This document shows positions 45,881 to 53,100 of a stretch of 64,000 bases of DNA, one piece after another. Below the pieces are notes generated by a model. It searched no databases, was not told the DNA's origin, and saw nothing but the letters and a program-made list of their open reading frames with translations. The stretch spans positions 103,927 to 167,926 of the forward strand of contig NZ_QEII01000272.1 of assembly GCF_003347515.1 (NCBI RefSeq). Reading direction: 5' to 3'. The translations under genes were made by a program, and so were the position numbers. This DNA is from Rhodoferax ferrireducens. Lineage in GTDB: Bacteria > Pseudomonadota > Gammaproteobacteria > Burkholderiales > Burkholderiaceae_C. Numbering within the stretch: the first letter of the stretch is position 1; each line of letters starts with the position of its first letter.

Positions 45881-45943
45881 TCAAACCGCCGCCAACACGT
45901 GCAACCAGCCAAGTGATTCTTGTTTGAGTTGGTCTTCAGTCAT
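45881..45943 (-). pseudogene. 5' remnant of a type I restriction hsdR gene
   Basis: A GGGAGTGACGC leader and ATG 45943 begin MTEDQLKQESLGWLHVLAAV, then stop. The first 14 residues match the characteristic opening of HsdR (MTEDQLEQExLGWL) and the similarity ends abruptly. The rest of the roughly 1000-residue gene is missing. It marks a deletion or insertion junction about 95 bp past tniQ. Confidence 0.6.
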
Positions 45944-45969
45944 TGCGTCACTCCCTGAATGGCGCTTAG

Positions 45970-46146
45970 TTACGCTGCCTTTTTCTCAAATACAGGAAAC
46001 CCGATTGGAAGTGTTGTTTGCTCCGAATCAATTAGAACCTGATCCGTTAGATCAAAGGGAAGAACCCACAATTTCATCCCATCGCCATAGTCAAAAACTG
46101 GCAGGGACTTTGCAAACGAATCGGTTGCCGGGTAGATAGGGGACAT
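45970..46146 (-). CDS. Short hypothetical ORF upstream of the hsdR remnant
   Basis: 58 codons from ATG 46146 (MSPIYPATDSFAKSLPVFDY, ending VFEKKAA); the frame is open to 46311. Composition looks protein-like and it lies 26 bp before the hsdR fragment on the same strand. It may be the 3' part of a gene that sat in the restriction operon. Not recognised. The rest of 45788-46278 shows no convincing gene. Confidence 0.35.
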   Translation of the reverse strand: MSPIYPATDSFAKSLPVFDYGDGMKLWVLPFDLTDQVLIDSEQTTLPIGFPVFEKKAA

Positions 46147-46278
46147 TGGCGGCGAGATGCTGCAGATGCGTGGATGTCGGTTATCTGCGCTGAGTTTGGC
46201 GGTCGCTATGACTGCAGTGATTCGGAACCACCAGAGCTTGGTACCGGTAAAAATCGCTTGCCAGATTTTGATCAGGCC

Positions 46279-46850
46279 GTCATATCGCAGCTGTTCTATC
46301 CAATTGCACAACCTTTGGCCTGTTTTGATGAATTTCAGTTAGCGAGTTTAAACTTTCCCGCAGTGGCCAAGGGTGCTCGGCACGGCATCCGTGACTAGGG
46401 TGAAGACGACTATATGCGGGCACAGGAAGGCGTGGACCACGCGTGTAACTCAATCTCGAGATGCGTCATTGACTGGGAATTACACCCGGTAAAAACTCAA
46501 TCCCGGTATTTTTGACCAGTTCGGCATAGCTGATCGGCCTTGATCCATGTGTCGAGTCATCGTTCAAGTGCCAATGTACCCACGCCCGGTTCTTGTTCTG
46601 CTCGTACACAAGCTTAAACAAATACTTGGGAACATGCACGTGACCGGGACCGATGCTTTCACTTTGGGCAATGCTTGGTTCAAAAACAGGGCCAGTGATC
46701 ACATACACGTCACCAGTCGCACGCCCAGCATATTTACGGGTTGCCGCCTCGACGGTGGTTCTCCAAGCACCTTGGTTATGTTTAGGTGCTTGTGGCACCA
46801 TATTGGCAAGCGAAAAGCTTTGGACCATGGCTTGCGCGGTAGGCATATCA
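46279..46850. repeat. Direct repeat, left copy (~570 bp)
   Basis: Matches 61991-62561 in the same orientation with scattered substitutions and small indels (I estimate 85-90 percent identity by eye). It begins at GTCATATCGCAGCTGTT and ends at GGCATATCA. It holds the C-terminal end of a plus-strand frame (CFDEFQLASLNFPAVAKGAR, stop 46398) and, on the minus strand, most of a nuclease gene. Confidence 0.85.
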
Positions 46851-46906
46851 TCATTGTGTGTTGTCGCAATTGCCAACATGCCAGCCCAATTGATTACTCG
46901 CTTCAC
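46466..46906 (-). pseudogene. Truncated DNA/RNA non-specific endonuclease
   Basis: 146 codons. From MPTAQAMVQSFSLANMVPQA to the C-terminus it closely follows the intact nuclease at 62177-63100, but the N-terminal 180 or so residues are gone. The catalytic DRGHLAPAGD motif is lost: the text before DMPTAQ is AIATTHND. Without the catalytic histidine it should be inactive. Partner asparagine and metal residues downstream remain. Whether it is still translated, for example as an inhibitor, is unknown. Confidence 0.75.
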
Positions 46907-46915
46907 TCGGCATGG

Positions 46916-47116
46916 TCATAGCGATTTCTCAAAGTCAATCTCCTTGATGACAGTGACCACACTGTCTTCGTCGATGTGCACCAATTGTCTGCGGCCATCA
47001 GGGTACTCTTTGACGATTTGGCCAGGGTATTGCGGGTCGCCATAATAAATTGCACGGCCAGCCGCCAAATGCGCTCTTGCGGCCAAACCATCATCACAAT
47101 GGGCACTGACTTTCAT
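46916..47116 (-). CDS. Small 66-residue protein ending the exonuclease operon
   Basis: Starts at ATG 47116, overlapping the stop of exonuclease 1 as ATGA, which argues for real translation. Sequence opens MKVSAHCDDGLAARAHLAAG and contains GQIVKEYPDGRRQLVHIDED, a compact beta-rich style. Not recognised; antitoxin- or regulator-sized. Confidence 0.6.
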   Translation of the reverse strand: MKVSAHCDDGLAARAHLAAGRAIYYGDPQYPGQIVKEYPDGRRQLVHIDEDSVVTVIKEIDFEKSL

Positions 47117-47622
47117 TCGATTCTCCAAATCTTCTCCATGAACTGACGCCAGGCACGGTAGCCCGCCATCAGCGCCCGCGCATCGGCAAGGGCATGGTGC
47201 GGGGGCCAGTCCTGGGTGTATGTGTTGTTCTGTGCCCGCTCAAAGATCGGGTGCGTGATGCTTGAGTTCCCCAAGTGCAGCGGTTCGCCAAGATTGGCGG
47301 GTGGATTTCTGTAAGCACGGCCAAGAATGGCATTCACCAGCAACAGCCAGTCGCCTTCAAAGTCGTAAATGATGGTGGCAGGCTCTGGCAACAATTCGAA
47401 CCACGCATGCAGGCGTTGCGTTAATTCTGTACGGCTGCAGGCTGCGCCAGGCACTCTGCCCAGCAATGGCAACACGGTTTCGCGCACAAAATCATTGCAT
47501 GCGTCCCGGTGATAGTCGGTGCGTTCGGCGTAGAACTCGCGGCCATCTTCGCTGACAAGCGCAAGACTGATGAGGTCGGGACGGACGAAATCCGTGAATT
47601 CGGTATCGAGGAAAACTAGCAT
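47113..47622 (-). CDS. DEDDh 3'-5' exonuclease paralogue 1
   Basis: 169 residues. Exo I motif LDTEFT (D6, E8), Exo II aspartate in IIYDFEGDW and Exo III HHALADARAL (H142/H143, D147) give a complete DEDDh set. The opening MLVFLDTEFTDFVRPDLISL and EDGREFYAER resemble the RNase AS/Rv2179c-like exoribonuclease type, so RNA is a plausible substrate, but DNA cannot be excluded. It overlaps exonuclease 2 by 7 bp. One of four paralogues in the same operon. Confidence 0.8.
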   Translation of the reverse strand: MLVFLDTEFTDFVRPDLISLALVSEDGREFYAERTDYHRDACNDFVRETVLPLLGRVPGAACSRTELTQRLHAWFELLPEPATIIYDFEGDWLLLVNAILGRAYRNPPANLGEPLHLGNSSITHPIFERAQNNTYTQDWPPHHALADARALMAGYRAWRQFMEKIWRIE

Positions 47623-48122
47623 GGTTCTGGATTTCTACTGTGCGTACACCACGCACGGTAGCCCGCCATCAGCGCCCGCGCATCGGCCAGCGCATGGTGT
47701 GCGGGCCATTCTGGCGTGTAGGCGGCATCCAAGGCCGCTTCAAAGGCCGGCTGGGTAATGGCGTAGCTGTCCAGGTACAGTTGTTTGGCGAAATTACCGG
47801 GCGGCTTGCTGTGGGGTCGTCCCAGCATGGCGACGGCCAGCAACAACCAATCTTTCTCGGAATCGAAAACAACAGTGGCTGGCTCTGGCAACTGTCCGAA
47901 CCAATCTCGCACGCGGTCGGTCAGTTCTGTCCGGGTACAGGCCGCACCCGGCACGCGGCCCAGTAAGGGCAGCACGGTTTCGCGCACGAAATCGCTGCAC
48001 TGTGTCTCGAAATAGTCGGTGCGCTCGGCGTAAAACTCCCGGCCATCTTCAGCCACCATACCAATGCTGATGAGGTCGGGCCGGACGAATGCCGTGAATT
48101 CGGTATCGAGGAAAACTAGCAT
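47616..48122 (-). CDS. DEDDh 3'-5' exonuclease paralogue 2
   Basis: 168 residues from ATG 48122 (a start at 48149 overlaps paralogue 3 more and lacks family similarity). Motifs: LDTEFT, VVFDSEKDW, HHALADARAL. It is the closest relative of paralogue 1; the two share FVRPDLIS, EDGREFYAERTDY and FVRETVLPLLGRVPGAAC, so they arose by recent tandem duplication. Overlaps paralogue 3 by 7 bp. Confidence 0.8.
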   Translation of the reverse strand: MLVFLDTEFTAFVRPDLISIGMVAEDGREFYAERTDYFETQCSDFVRETVLPLLGRVPGAACTRTELTDRVRDWFGQLPEPATVVFDSEKDWLLLAVAMLGRPHSKPPGNFAKQLYLDSYAITQPAFEAALDAAYTPEWPAHHALADARALMAGYRAWCTHSRNPEPC

Positions 48123-48610
48123 GGCATTGACTTTCTGGCATCCATCCAAGCCAGCCAGCCCAGCCGGTAGGCTCTCGCGTCGTGCAGGGCGTGGTGCTCG
48201 GGATGTCCCTTGGCAAAATAGGCCGTGAGCGTATTGTTGTAAATCGCGGTGTCGATCAACGGTGCCAGGTCATGGCGCTGGGGAGCAAGGTTCTCGGGGC
48301 GCTCGCCCAGCAGTCCCAGCAGAAAGCGCCAGTCTATTTCTGCGTCGCAAGCGGCTTGCACGCGGCGCGGGCGCGTAGCGAACCAGTCTTGCAGTGACGC
48401 CCTTGCGGCATCACGCGACAGACTCGGGCCAATCATGAGCGGCACAACATGGCGTTGCACCCAAGGGTCGCAATCGACCAGTTCCCAGCCGTCCAGCTCG
48501 GCGTACCACTCCGCGCTGCCGTCTTCGGCCACCACCGCAAGCGATAGCAGTTTTCTGGCATCGGCCGGGTGTGACAGGCCGGTGTATTCGGTGTCAAGGA
48601 AGATCAGCAT
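48116..48610 (-). CDS. DEDDh 3'-5' exonuclease paralogue 3
   Basis: 164 residues from ATG 48610; the stop of the phosphoesterase overlaps this start (TGATG). Motifs: LDTEYT, AACDAEIDWRFLL and HHALHDARAY. More diverged than paralogues 1 and 2 (EDGSAEWYAELDGWELVDCD), yet all catalytic residues are kept, which argues that each paralogue is under selection. Confidence 0.78.
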   Translation of the reverse strand: MLIFLDTEYTGLSHPADARKLLSLAVVAEDGSAEWYAELDGWELVDCDPWVQRHVVPLMIGPSLSRDAARASLQDWFATRPRRVQAACDAEIDWRFLLGLLGERPENLAPQRHDLAPLIDTAIYNNTLTAYFAKGHPEHHALHDARAYRLGWLAWMDARKSMPC

Positions 48611-49257
48611 CAGAGGCAATTCAGGGCGTGATTGATGTCCCAGCCGACGTTCATGTACTTGACCATCAGCGTGGATGGCAGCGTTTTTTCATGCAGGTGG
48701 CCGTGGTAGTTCAGGATGGGTGTGTTTTTGTAGGTTTCGGGAACAAGGATGGGGTAATGACTCACCACCACCAAGCGGCCCTGATAACCCAGCCACGCGA
48801 GAAATGGAACCACCGCCTCGAACAAGTGTTCTTCACACGCCAATTTGCATTTGCCGTCACGGGTCAAGTCATGGTTTCCGGCGATCAGAATCTTTCGGCC
48901 CGGAAGTAGCCGGATGAGCTCGACGGTTTTCTCATAGTTGCCCATTGCCATGTCGCCGCCAAAGAGGATGAGCTCATCCTTGGGTACTTTTTGCAAAGTA
49001 GCCATCAGCGCGTCCGTCATGCTGTCTACATTGAAAAACGGTCGGTCGCAGTAGCCGATGATGTTGGTGTGCAGGAAGTGCAGGTCTGAGGTGATCCAGA
49101 CCCGCTCACCTGCTGCGAGTGCATCGCTGACTGTTTGGCTGGTCAGTTCAATCAAGTCTTGATTGATAAGGTCGGTGAGTCCTGAATTGATCGCTTTTGA
49201 CATGCCTTTTTCTGAATCAAGCGTGTGCTTGAACAATCCGAGTGCAGTATTGAACAT
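48610..49257 (-). CDS. Calcineurin-like metallophosphoesterase
   Basis: 215 residues; ATG 49203 (MSKAINSG) is an alternative start. All five motifs are present: D58/H60 in SDLHFLH, FGGDMAMGN, GNHD, SHYPI and GHLHE. Such enzymes hydrolyse phosphomonoesters or diesters, including 2',3'-cyclic and terminal phosphates on nucleic acids. It sits inside the exonuclease operon between paralogues 3 and 4, with only 12 bp to paralogue 4, which hints at joint end-processing. Confidence 0.85.
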   Translation of the reverse strand: MFNTALGLFKHTLDSEKGMSKAINSGLTDLINQDLIELTSQTVSDALAAGERVWITSDLHFLHTNIIGYCDRPFFNVDSMTDALMATLQKVPKDELILFGGDMAMGNYEKTVELIRLLPGRKILIAGNHDLTRDGKCKLACEEHLFEAVVPFLAWLGYQGRLVVVSHYPILVPETYKNTPILNYHGHLHEKTLPSTLMVKYMNVGWDINHALNCL

Positions 49258-49269
49258 AAGAGTCCTGTG

Positions 49270-49827
49270 CTAGGTTGAACGTGCGTGAGCCAGCGCCGCC
49301 GCCTTCACGTCGATGTAGGCCGCCCGCAGCGCCAGTGCATCGGCCAGCGCATGGTGACGCTTGAGTCCGCGCCCGCCGCGTTGCCCCAGCGCCCGAAAAC
49401 ATTCTTCGGCCGCCAGTTCTCCAGTGATGGTGCCGGTGATTGGGTTGACGTTGACGGGAAGTACAACGTCGCGAACCTGATCCCAAAGCCCGGAGTCCCG
49501 GATGGCATATTCCATCAGTTCATAGTCAGTTGAGTAGTCGAATGCGACCTCAACTTTCGCCCCTGACTCTGCTGCCAGTCCCAGCAGCCAGTCACCCGTG
49601 CGGCGTCCCATTTCCCATTCGGTGCCGGCCGCACCCGGCACCAGACCCCACATTTCGAAAATGCCGCTTTGCACGAAAGCGCTGGATGCCTTGGCGCGAT
49701 CTTTACCGGCGTCGGTGGTGAGGTCCAGTTCGGCGTAGTGCTCCCGGCCATCGAGGGTCACGAGGCCGAGACTGAGCAACTCCGGGTTCAGGAGGTCGGT
49801 AAATTCGGTATCGAGGAAAACTAGCAT
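49270..49827 (-). CDS. DEDDh 3'-5' exonuclease paralogue 4
   Basis: 185 residues. Motifs: LDTEFT, VAFDYSTDYELM and HHALADALAL. Slightly longer than the other three, with an insert around KDRAKASSAFVQ. It overlaps the HAD gene by 7 bp. Upstream-most exonuclease of the operon. Confidence 0.8.
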   Translation of the reverse strand: MLVFLDTEFTDLLNPELLSLGLVTLDGREHYAELDLTTDAGKDRAKASSAFVQSGIFEMWGLVPGAAGTEWEMGRRTGDWLLGLAAESGAKVEVAFDYSTDYELMEYAIRDSGLWDQVRDVVLPVNVNPITGTITGELAAEECFRALGQRGGRGLKRHHALADALALRAAYIDVKAAALAHARST

Positions 49828-50333
49828 GGTTCTGACCTTCCAAGGACTTCCAAGCGTTCCGCCAGCAGTGCCAGCACGACCGGATCTGACAGCCCAGTCT
49901 CGCTATGGGTCTGCACCAGCTTGTCCAGGTCGTCGGCGCCCCAGCCTTCCGGCTGGTCGTCAATGGCGACCCAATCAGTTAGCCCCGCGCGGCCGGCGTA
50001 GCGTTTGATTTGCTGGTAGCGCGTCGCCTCGTCCCACCAGGTAGAGAGACTGTGAAAGCCCTCGCGTTTGAACGACATGGCGCTGTGCCAAGTTGCACCA
50101 ATGACGCGGGTACGCAACTCCTCCGGCAACCAGCGACAGGCGCGGCTAAACGACAACTCTCGCGCCCAGCTCGTTGATAAAACGATCTTCACCTCGGGGA
50201 AATCGGCCAGCGTTTTAATAAGCAGCGGTGCCCACATGAATAACTCACCTTCTGCTTTTAGCGTGGGGCGCCCCTTAACCAAAAAGGCTGCGTCCGGGTG
50301 CAGAACACCGTCGAAGTCAAGAAATAGGATCAC
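49821..50333 (-). CDS. HAD-family phosphatase (RNA-repair-associated type)
   Basis: 170 residues from GTG 50333; the frame is open to 50636 but similarity begins here. Motif I is FLDFDGVLHPD (D6, D8), motif II LSTSWA and motif IV AIDDQPEGW. The DFDGVLHP form and small size resemble the HAD domain found in Swiss Army Knife RNA-repair proteins. It could remove terminal phosphates to prepare ends for the exonucleases. Its GTG overlaps the stop of a 63-codon frame. Confidence 0.75.
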   Translation of the reverse strand: MILFLDFDGVLHPDAAFLVKGRPTLKAEGELFMWAPLLIKTLADFPEVKIVLSTSWARELSFSRACRWLPEELRTRVIGATWHSAMSFKREGFHSLSTWWDEATRYQQIKRYAGRAGLTDWVAIDDQPEGWGADDLDKLVQTHSETGLSDPVVLALLAERLEVLGRSEPC

Positions 50334-50521
50334 AGCCAGCACCCGATAGGCCAGGCGTTCAGCGATGGACCTTTGAACATCCCATCGGTCAGTGTGCCAG
50401 TACGTGTTCGGATCGCGCTCAACAGGAGGTCCGCCAACAGAACGGCCCCACGTCTTGCCATACGCCACCTCGCAATCGAGCCGCCGCCATCGCAGTGCAG
50501 GGCCATGAGAAATTTGTTCAT
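50330..50521 (-). CDS. Possible small first gene of the exonuclease operon
   Basis: 63 codons (MNKFLMALHCDGGGSIARWR to WPIGCWL) ending in a GTGA overlap with the HAD gene. Rich in Arg and Trp; no known domain. The coupling is the only support. If it is not real, 50334-50620 is the promoter region of the operon. Confidence 0.35.
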   Translation of the reverse strand: MNKFLMALHCDGGGSIARWRMARRGAVLLADLLLSAIRTRTGTLTDGMFKGPSLNAWPIGCWL

Positions 50522-50620
50522 TTAACGAGCAAGGCCTTTCCGCACATAGCACTTTCGCCACCCACGTGATCGTTCGCGCAGGCCTGGAGAATTGGAAACA
50601 ATACCAACATATTTTTGAAT

Positions 50621-51367
50621 TTATCGTAGAACACACTCGCCGTGCGCTTTGATTTCGTCATACATCGCATCGGGTGCCAGGTCCAGCTCTCCCGGCCACG
50701 TCACAACACTAATTTCCAAACGCGCCTGATTGAAGAACGCCGGGTCTTTCAAGACCGCAAAAGCACCGGTCAGGTAAGTAGGTTCAAACTTAACGGTGCC
50801 TTGCACCCCGTCGGCAAAGCGTACCTGTAGGATCAATTCCGCTGCCACCTGAACCTCCACCACTCGCCAAGGTTCCGTCAGGCGACTTCCCAGGGATGCA
50901 ATGCGCAAGTCGCGTGCGTTGACGAAATCCGTGGGATTACGCATGCAGTAGGCCCAGATGGATTGTTTGGCGGAAGCCACCGTTTCTGCTCCCAACATCC
51001 AGCCCGCCATCAATGAATTGGAATGGTGCCGCCACACCGCCGCCGCCACGGCAACGCTCACATCTTGTCCGAGTTCATGGAGCGCGATTTGCACGTTGAC
51101 CGCGTCCTTGCGTTCATCTGGATCAGAGGGGTCTTCACTATCTTGACAAGAGTCGCTGCATTCATCAAAAAGGCTGGACAGATTCGACATGAAATTTTCG
51201 TGATCCTGCTGCATCAATCGGTCGTAGTCAGGGCTGCCAAATTCCCGACCGACGGGAGCCATGTTCTCCCATGCTCGCTCCTCGGAGGATCGCCAGAAAA
51301 ACCTGGCGCTATGAAACCGCTCATGGAAAAGTTGATTGATGCTTCGTTTTCGTTTTGTGCTGTTCAC
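50621..51367 (-). CDS. DUF2442 domain protein
   Basis: 248 residues from GTG 51367 (NSTKRKRSINQLFHERF); the frame is open to 51535 but then overlaps the antitoxin gene fully. The N-terminal 140 residues are acidic and unrecognised (ECSDSCQDSEDPSDPDERKD). The C-terminal 90 residues (RVVEVQVAAELILQVRFADG, YLTGAFAVLKDPAFF, WPGELDLAPDAMYDEI) fit DUF2442, small domains often encoded near toxin-antitoxin genes. It overlaps the HigA-like gene by 47 bp. Confidence 0.6.
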   Translation of the reverse strand: MNSTKRKRSINQLFHERFHSARFFWRSSEERAWENMAPVGREFGSPDYDRLMQQDHENFMSNLSSLFDECSDSCQDSEDPSDPDERKDAVNVQIALHELGQDVSVAVAAAVWRHHSNSLMAGWMLGAETVASAKQSIWAYCMRNPTDFVNARDLRIASLGSRLTEPWRVVEVQVAAELILQVRFADGVQGTVKFEPTYLTGAFAVLKDPAFFNQARLEISVVTWPGELDLAPDAMYDEIKAHGECVLR

Positions 51368-51659
51368 ATCCCGCCTCCTGCGAAAGTTTTCTGTAAGGCT
51401 TTCGGCTTCGACGTGTGCCTGCCTGGTACAAATCGTATTGCAATTGCATGCCCGCCCATAGTTCAGGACTGGTTCCAAAGGCATCACCGAGTCGACAAGC
51501 CATGTCGACCGAAATGCCGGAGGCACCCGACACAATTCTCGACAGTGTCATTCGAGTCACACCAAGCCTTGCAGCCGTTGCGGTGACGGTACTGTCGCCC
51601 AGGTATTCCTTGAGCACCCTGCCAGGGTGGGGTGGGCTGTGCATACGTGTCACGTTCAT
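51321..51659 (-). CDS. higA: HigA-like antitoxin / XRE regulator
   Basis: 112 residues from ATG 51659. It has HPGRVLKEYLGDSTVTATAA, a helix-turn-helix (RLGVTRMTLSRIVSGASGIS) and DAFGTSPELWAGMQLQYDLY, the HigA/VapI antitoxin pattern. No HigB (RelE-like) toxin precedes it; the neighbour on the 5' side is an unrelated 131-residue protein. It could be an orphan antitoxin. Confidence 0.78.
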   Translation of the reverse strand: MNVTRMHSPPHPGRVLKEYLGDSTVTATAARLGVTRMTLSRIVSGASGISVDMACRLGDAFGTSPELWAGMQLQYDLYQAGTRRSRKPYRKLSQEAGCEQHKTKTKHQSTFP

Positions 51660-51680
51660 ACTCGTGATGACCACTGGGGT

Positions 51681-52076
51681 CTACATGGTCGTCAAAATTC
51701 CCTGTTCAATTTCATTCATAAGATCGTCTGAGTCGAACTGGCATGGCATTTTGATGGCGCGGGATACGATTTCACGTTCAATGTAAAACATATACCTCTG
51801 CAGCCAATGCTGTAGGCTATCTTCAGCCAATTGAAATTTGGCTTTACCCTTCAGCTTCTCGGACTGACTTTGCATCATGTGCAGAATGAGGTACATCGGA
51901 CCGGCAAGAGGCGGCTCGATGCTGTCATCCACTGTGCACGAAAGTTCTATCAGTCGCAGATCCCTTGCGATTTGATGAAGGATGGCATCATCAAGGCTGG
52001 AAGGAAGCGCTGCCTCTGCTGGGCGCGATTCAACTGCTTTAACGATAATTGAGAGATTGGTTACGGGTATGCTCAT
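51681..52076 (-). CDS. Hypothetical protein upstream of the HigA-like gene
   Basis: 131 residues, helical, without recognisable motifs (SSLDDAILHQIARDLRLIEL, then LQHWLQRYMFYIEREIVSRA). It lies 21 bp before the antitoxin gene on the same strand, in the position a toxin would take, but does not look like RelE/HigB. Divergent from an XRE regulator gene. Confidence 0.55.
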   Translation of the reverse strand: MSIPVTNLSIIVKAVESRPAEAALPSSLDDAILHQIARDLRLIELSCTVDDSIEPPLAGPMYLILHMMQSQSEKLKGKAKFQLAEDSLQHWLQRYMFYIEREIVSRAIKMPCQFDSDDLMNEIEQGILTTM

Positions 52077-52083
52077 GATGGAA

Positions 52084-52115
52084 ATGCTACTTTAAGTCTG
52101 TAGACTCATAAGCAT
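52084..52115. promoter_or_regulatory. Nested palindrome between divergent genes (candidate operator)
   Basis: AGTCTGTAGACT (52095-52106) is a perfect inverted repeat framed by ATGCT (52084-52088) and AGCAT (52111-52115). It sits between starts at 52076 and 52136 and would suit binding by the XRE protein encoded alongside. Confidence 0.5.
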
Positions 52116-52135
52116 CATACCAAGAAGCTACCTGC

Positions 52136-52399
52136 ATGAAAAAGCAGGTAAAAACTTCTTTGTCCGCCAGAGCGCGGCTGGCGAAAAACTTGAGATTACT
52201 GCGGGCACGAGGCGGCTTGTCACAGGAGGCTTTGGCAGACTTGGTTGATTTACACCGAACCTATGTGGGCTCAATCGAGCGCTCAGAGAGGAACGTGTCG
52301 CTGGACAATGTGGAAAAGCTGGCAACGGCGCTAAAGGTCGATATCTGTGTACTGCTTTCTGAGTCCTTGACTCTCGATCAAAGCAACGCCAGTGGTTGA
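52136..52399 (+). CDS. XRE-family transcriptional regulator
   Basis: 87 residues: a single helix-turn-helix domain (LRLLRARGGLSQEALADLVD, RTYVGSIERSERNVSLDNVE) with a short tail. The SQEALAD and YVGSIERSERN motifs match the controller-type regulators of restriction-modification and mobile elements. No methylase or nuclease partner is adjacent except the broken thermonuclease. Confidence 0.85.
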   Translation: MKKQVKTSLSARARLAKNLRLLRARGGLSQEALADLVDLHRTYVGSIERSERNVSLDNVEKLATALKVDICVLLSESLTLDQSNASG

Positions 52400-52431
52400 T
52401 TTTTGATTTCTGAAGTCGATGTTTGAGGGGT

Positions 52432-52892
52432 TCAAAAGTACCTATACGAGCCTTCGGGAAGTTCGAACTGCTTGTAATGCCAGGCGAACCCCATCCTGAC
52501 CTGGTCCAGGTTGGCGTCAAGCTGCTTCACCATGGCTTTGCCGACGGTGCGCCCGAAACGGTCGGATTTCCCGGCCTGCACCTTCACCTGTTGTCCGAAC
52601 ACCAGGCCGGAGAGGTGCTCTTTGGCACGCTGTCCGAACGGCTGCGCTTTTTCAGGGGCGTCGATGCCGCTTAGCCGGATTCGGTGGGGTGTCTGGCTGA
52701 TGTCCAGTTGTCGATGGTGTCGCCGTCGAGAACGCCGATGACCTTGCCGCCCAAGACTGTGTTGGCCGCCGCAACGTTAAAAACGCAAAGTAAAAGCAGC
52801 AGGGCCAGCGACGTTGCGATCTCTCTGAGGATTACCGGTGTCGCTTGGCGGAACTTGTGGCGGTTGGCACACAGCGGATCATTTTCGCCCAC
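52432..52892 (-). pseudogene. Frameshifted thermonuclease (SNase-like) gene
   Basis: The 5' frame gives a signal-like helix (IATSLALLLLLCVFNVAAAN) and GGKVIGVLDGDTID, the first SNase motif, then drifts into a stop. Near 52728 the second frame takes over with QTPHRIRLSGIDAPEKAQPF, QRAKEHLS and AKAMVKQLDANL-like text, the rest of the domain. One small indel joins the two into a normal secreted 150-residue nuclease. It is a pseudogene, unless the shift is a sequencing error. The 208 bp beyond it to 53100 show nothing. Confidence 0.7.
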
Positions 52893-53100
52893 GACCAGAG
52901 CCGATTCGCATGCCCAGGTCTCTCATCGTTGTCAAGCGGCGGGTGCCGGCAATCCTCACCATGTGAGCTTGCGCAACCGCCGCACATCGATCGCCGGCAC
53001 GGAGCGTTCTCTGCCGATAGCGGTTGATGTTTGGAGGGCACGTTTGGGCCAACTGAAGACCATTGATATGAACGTAACGCTGAGTCACTTTTCAAGCTTT

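Noticed and set aside
46174..46398. 74-codon plus-strand ORF in the left direct repeat
   Set aside because: Only its last 39 codons are shared with the right repeat and the upstream parts differ; it is treated as a gene fragment within the repeat.
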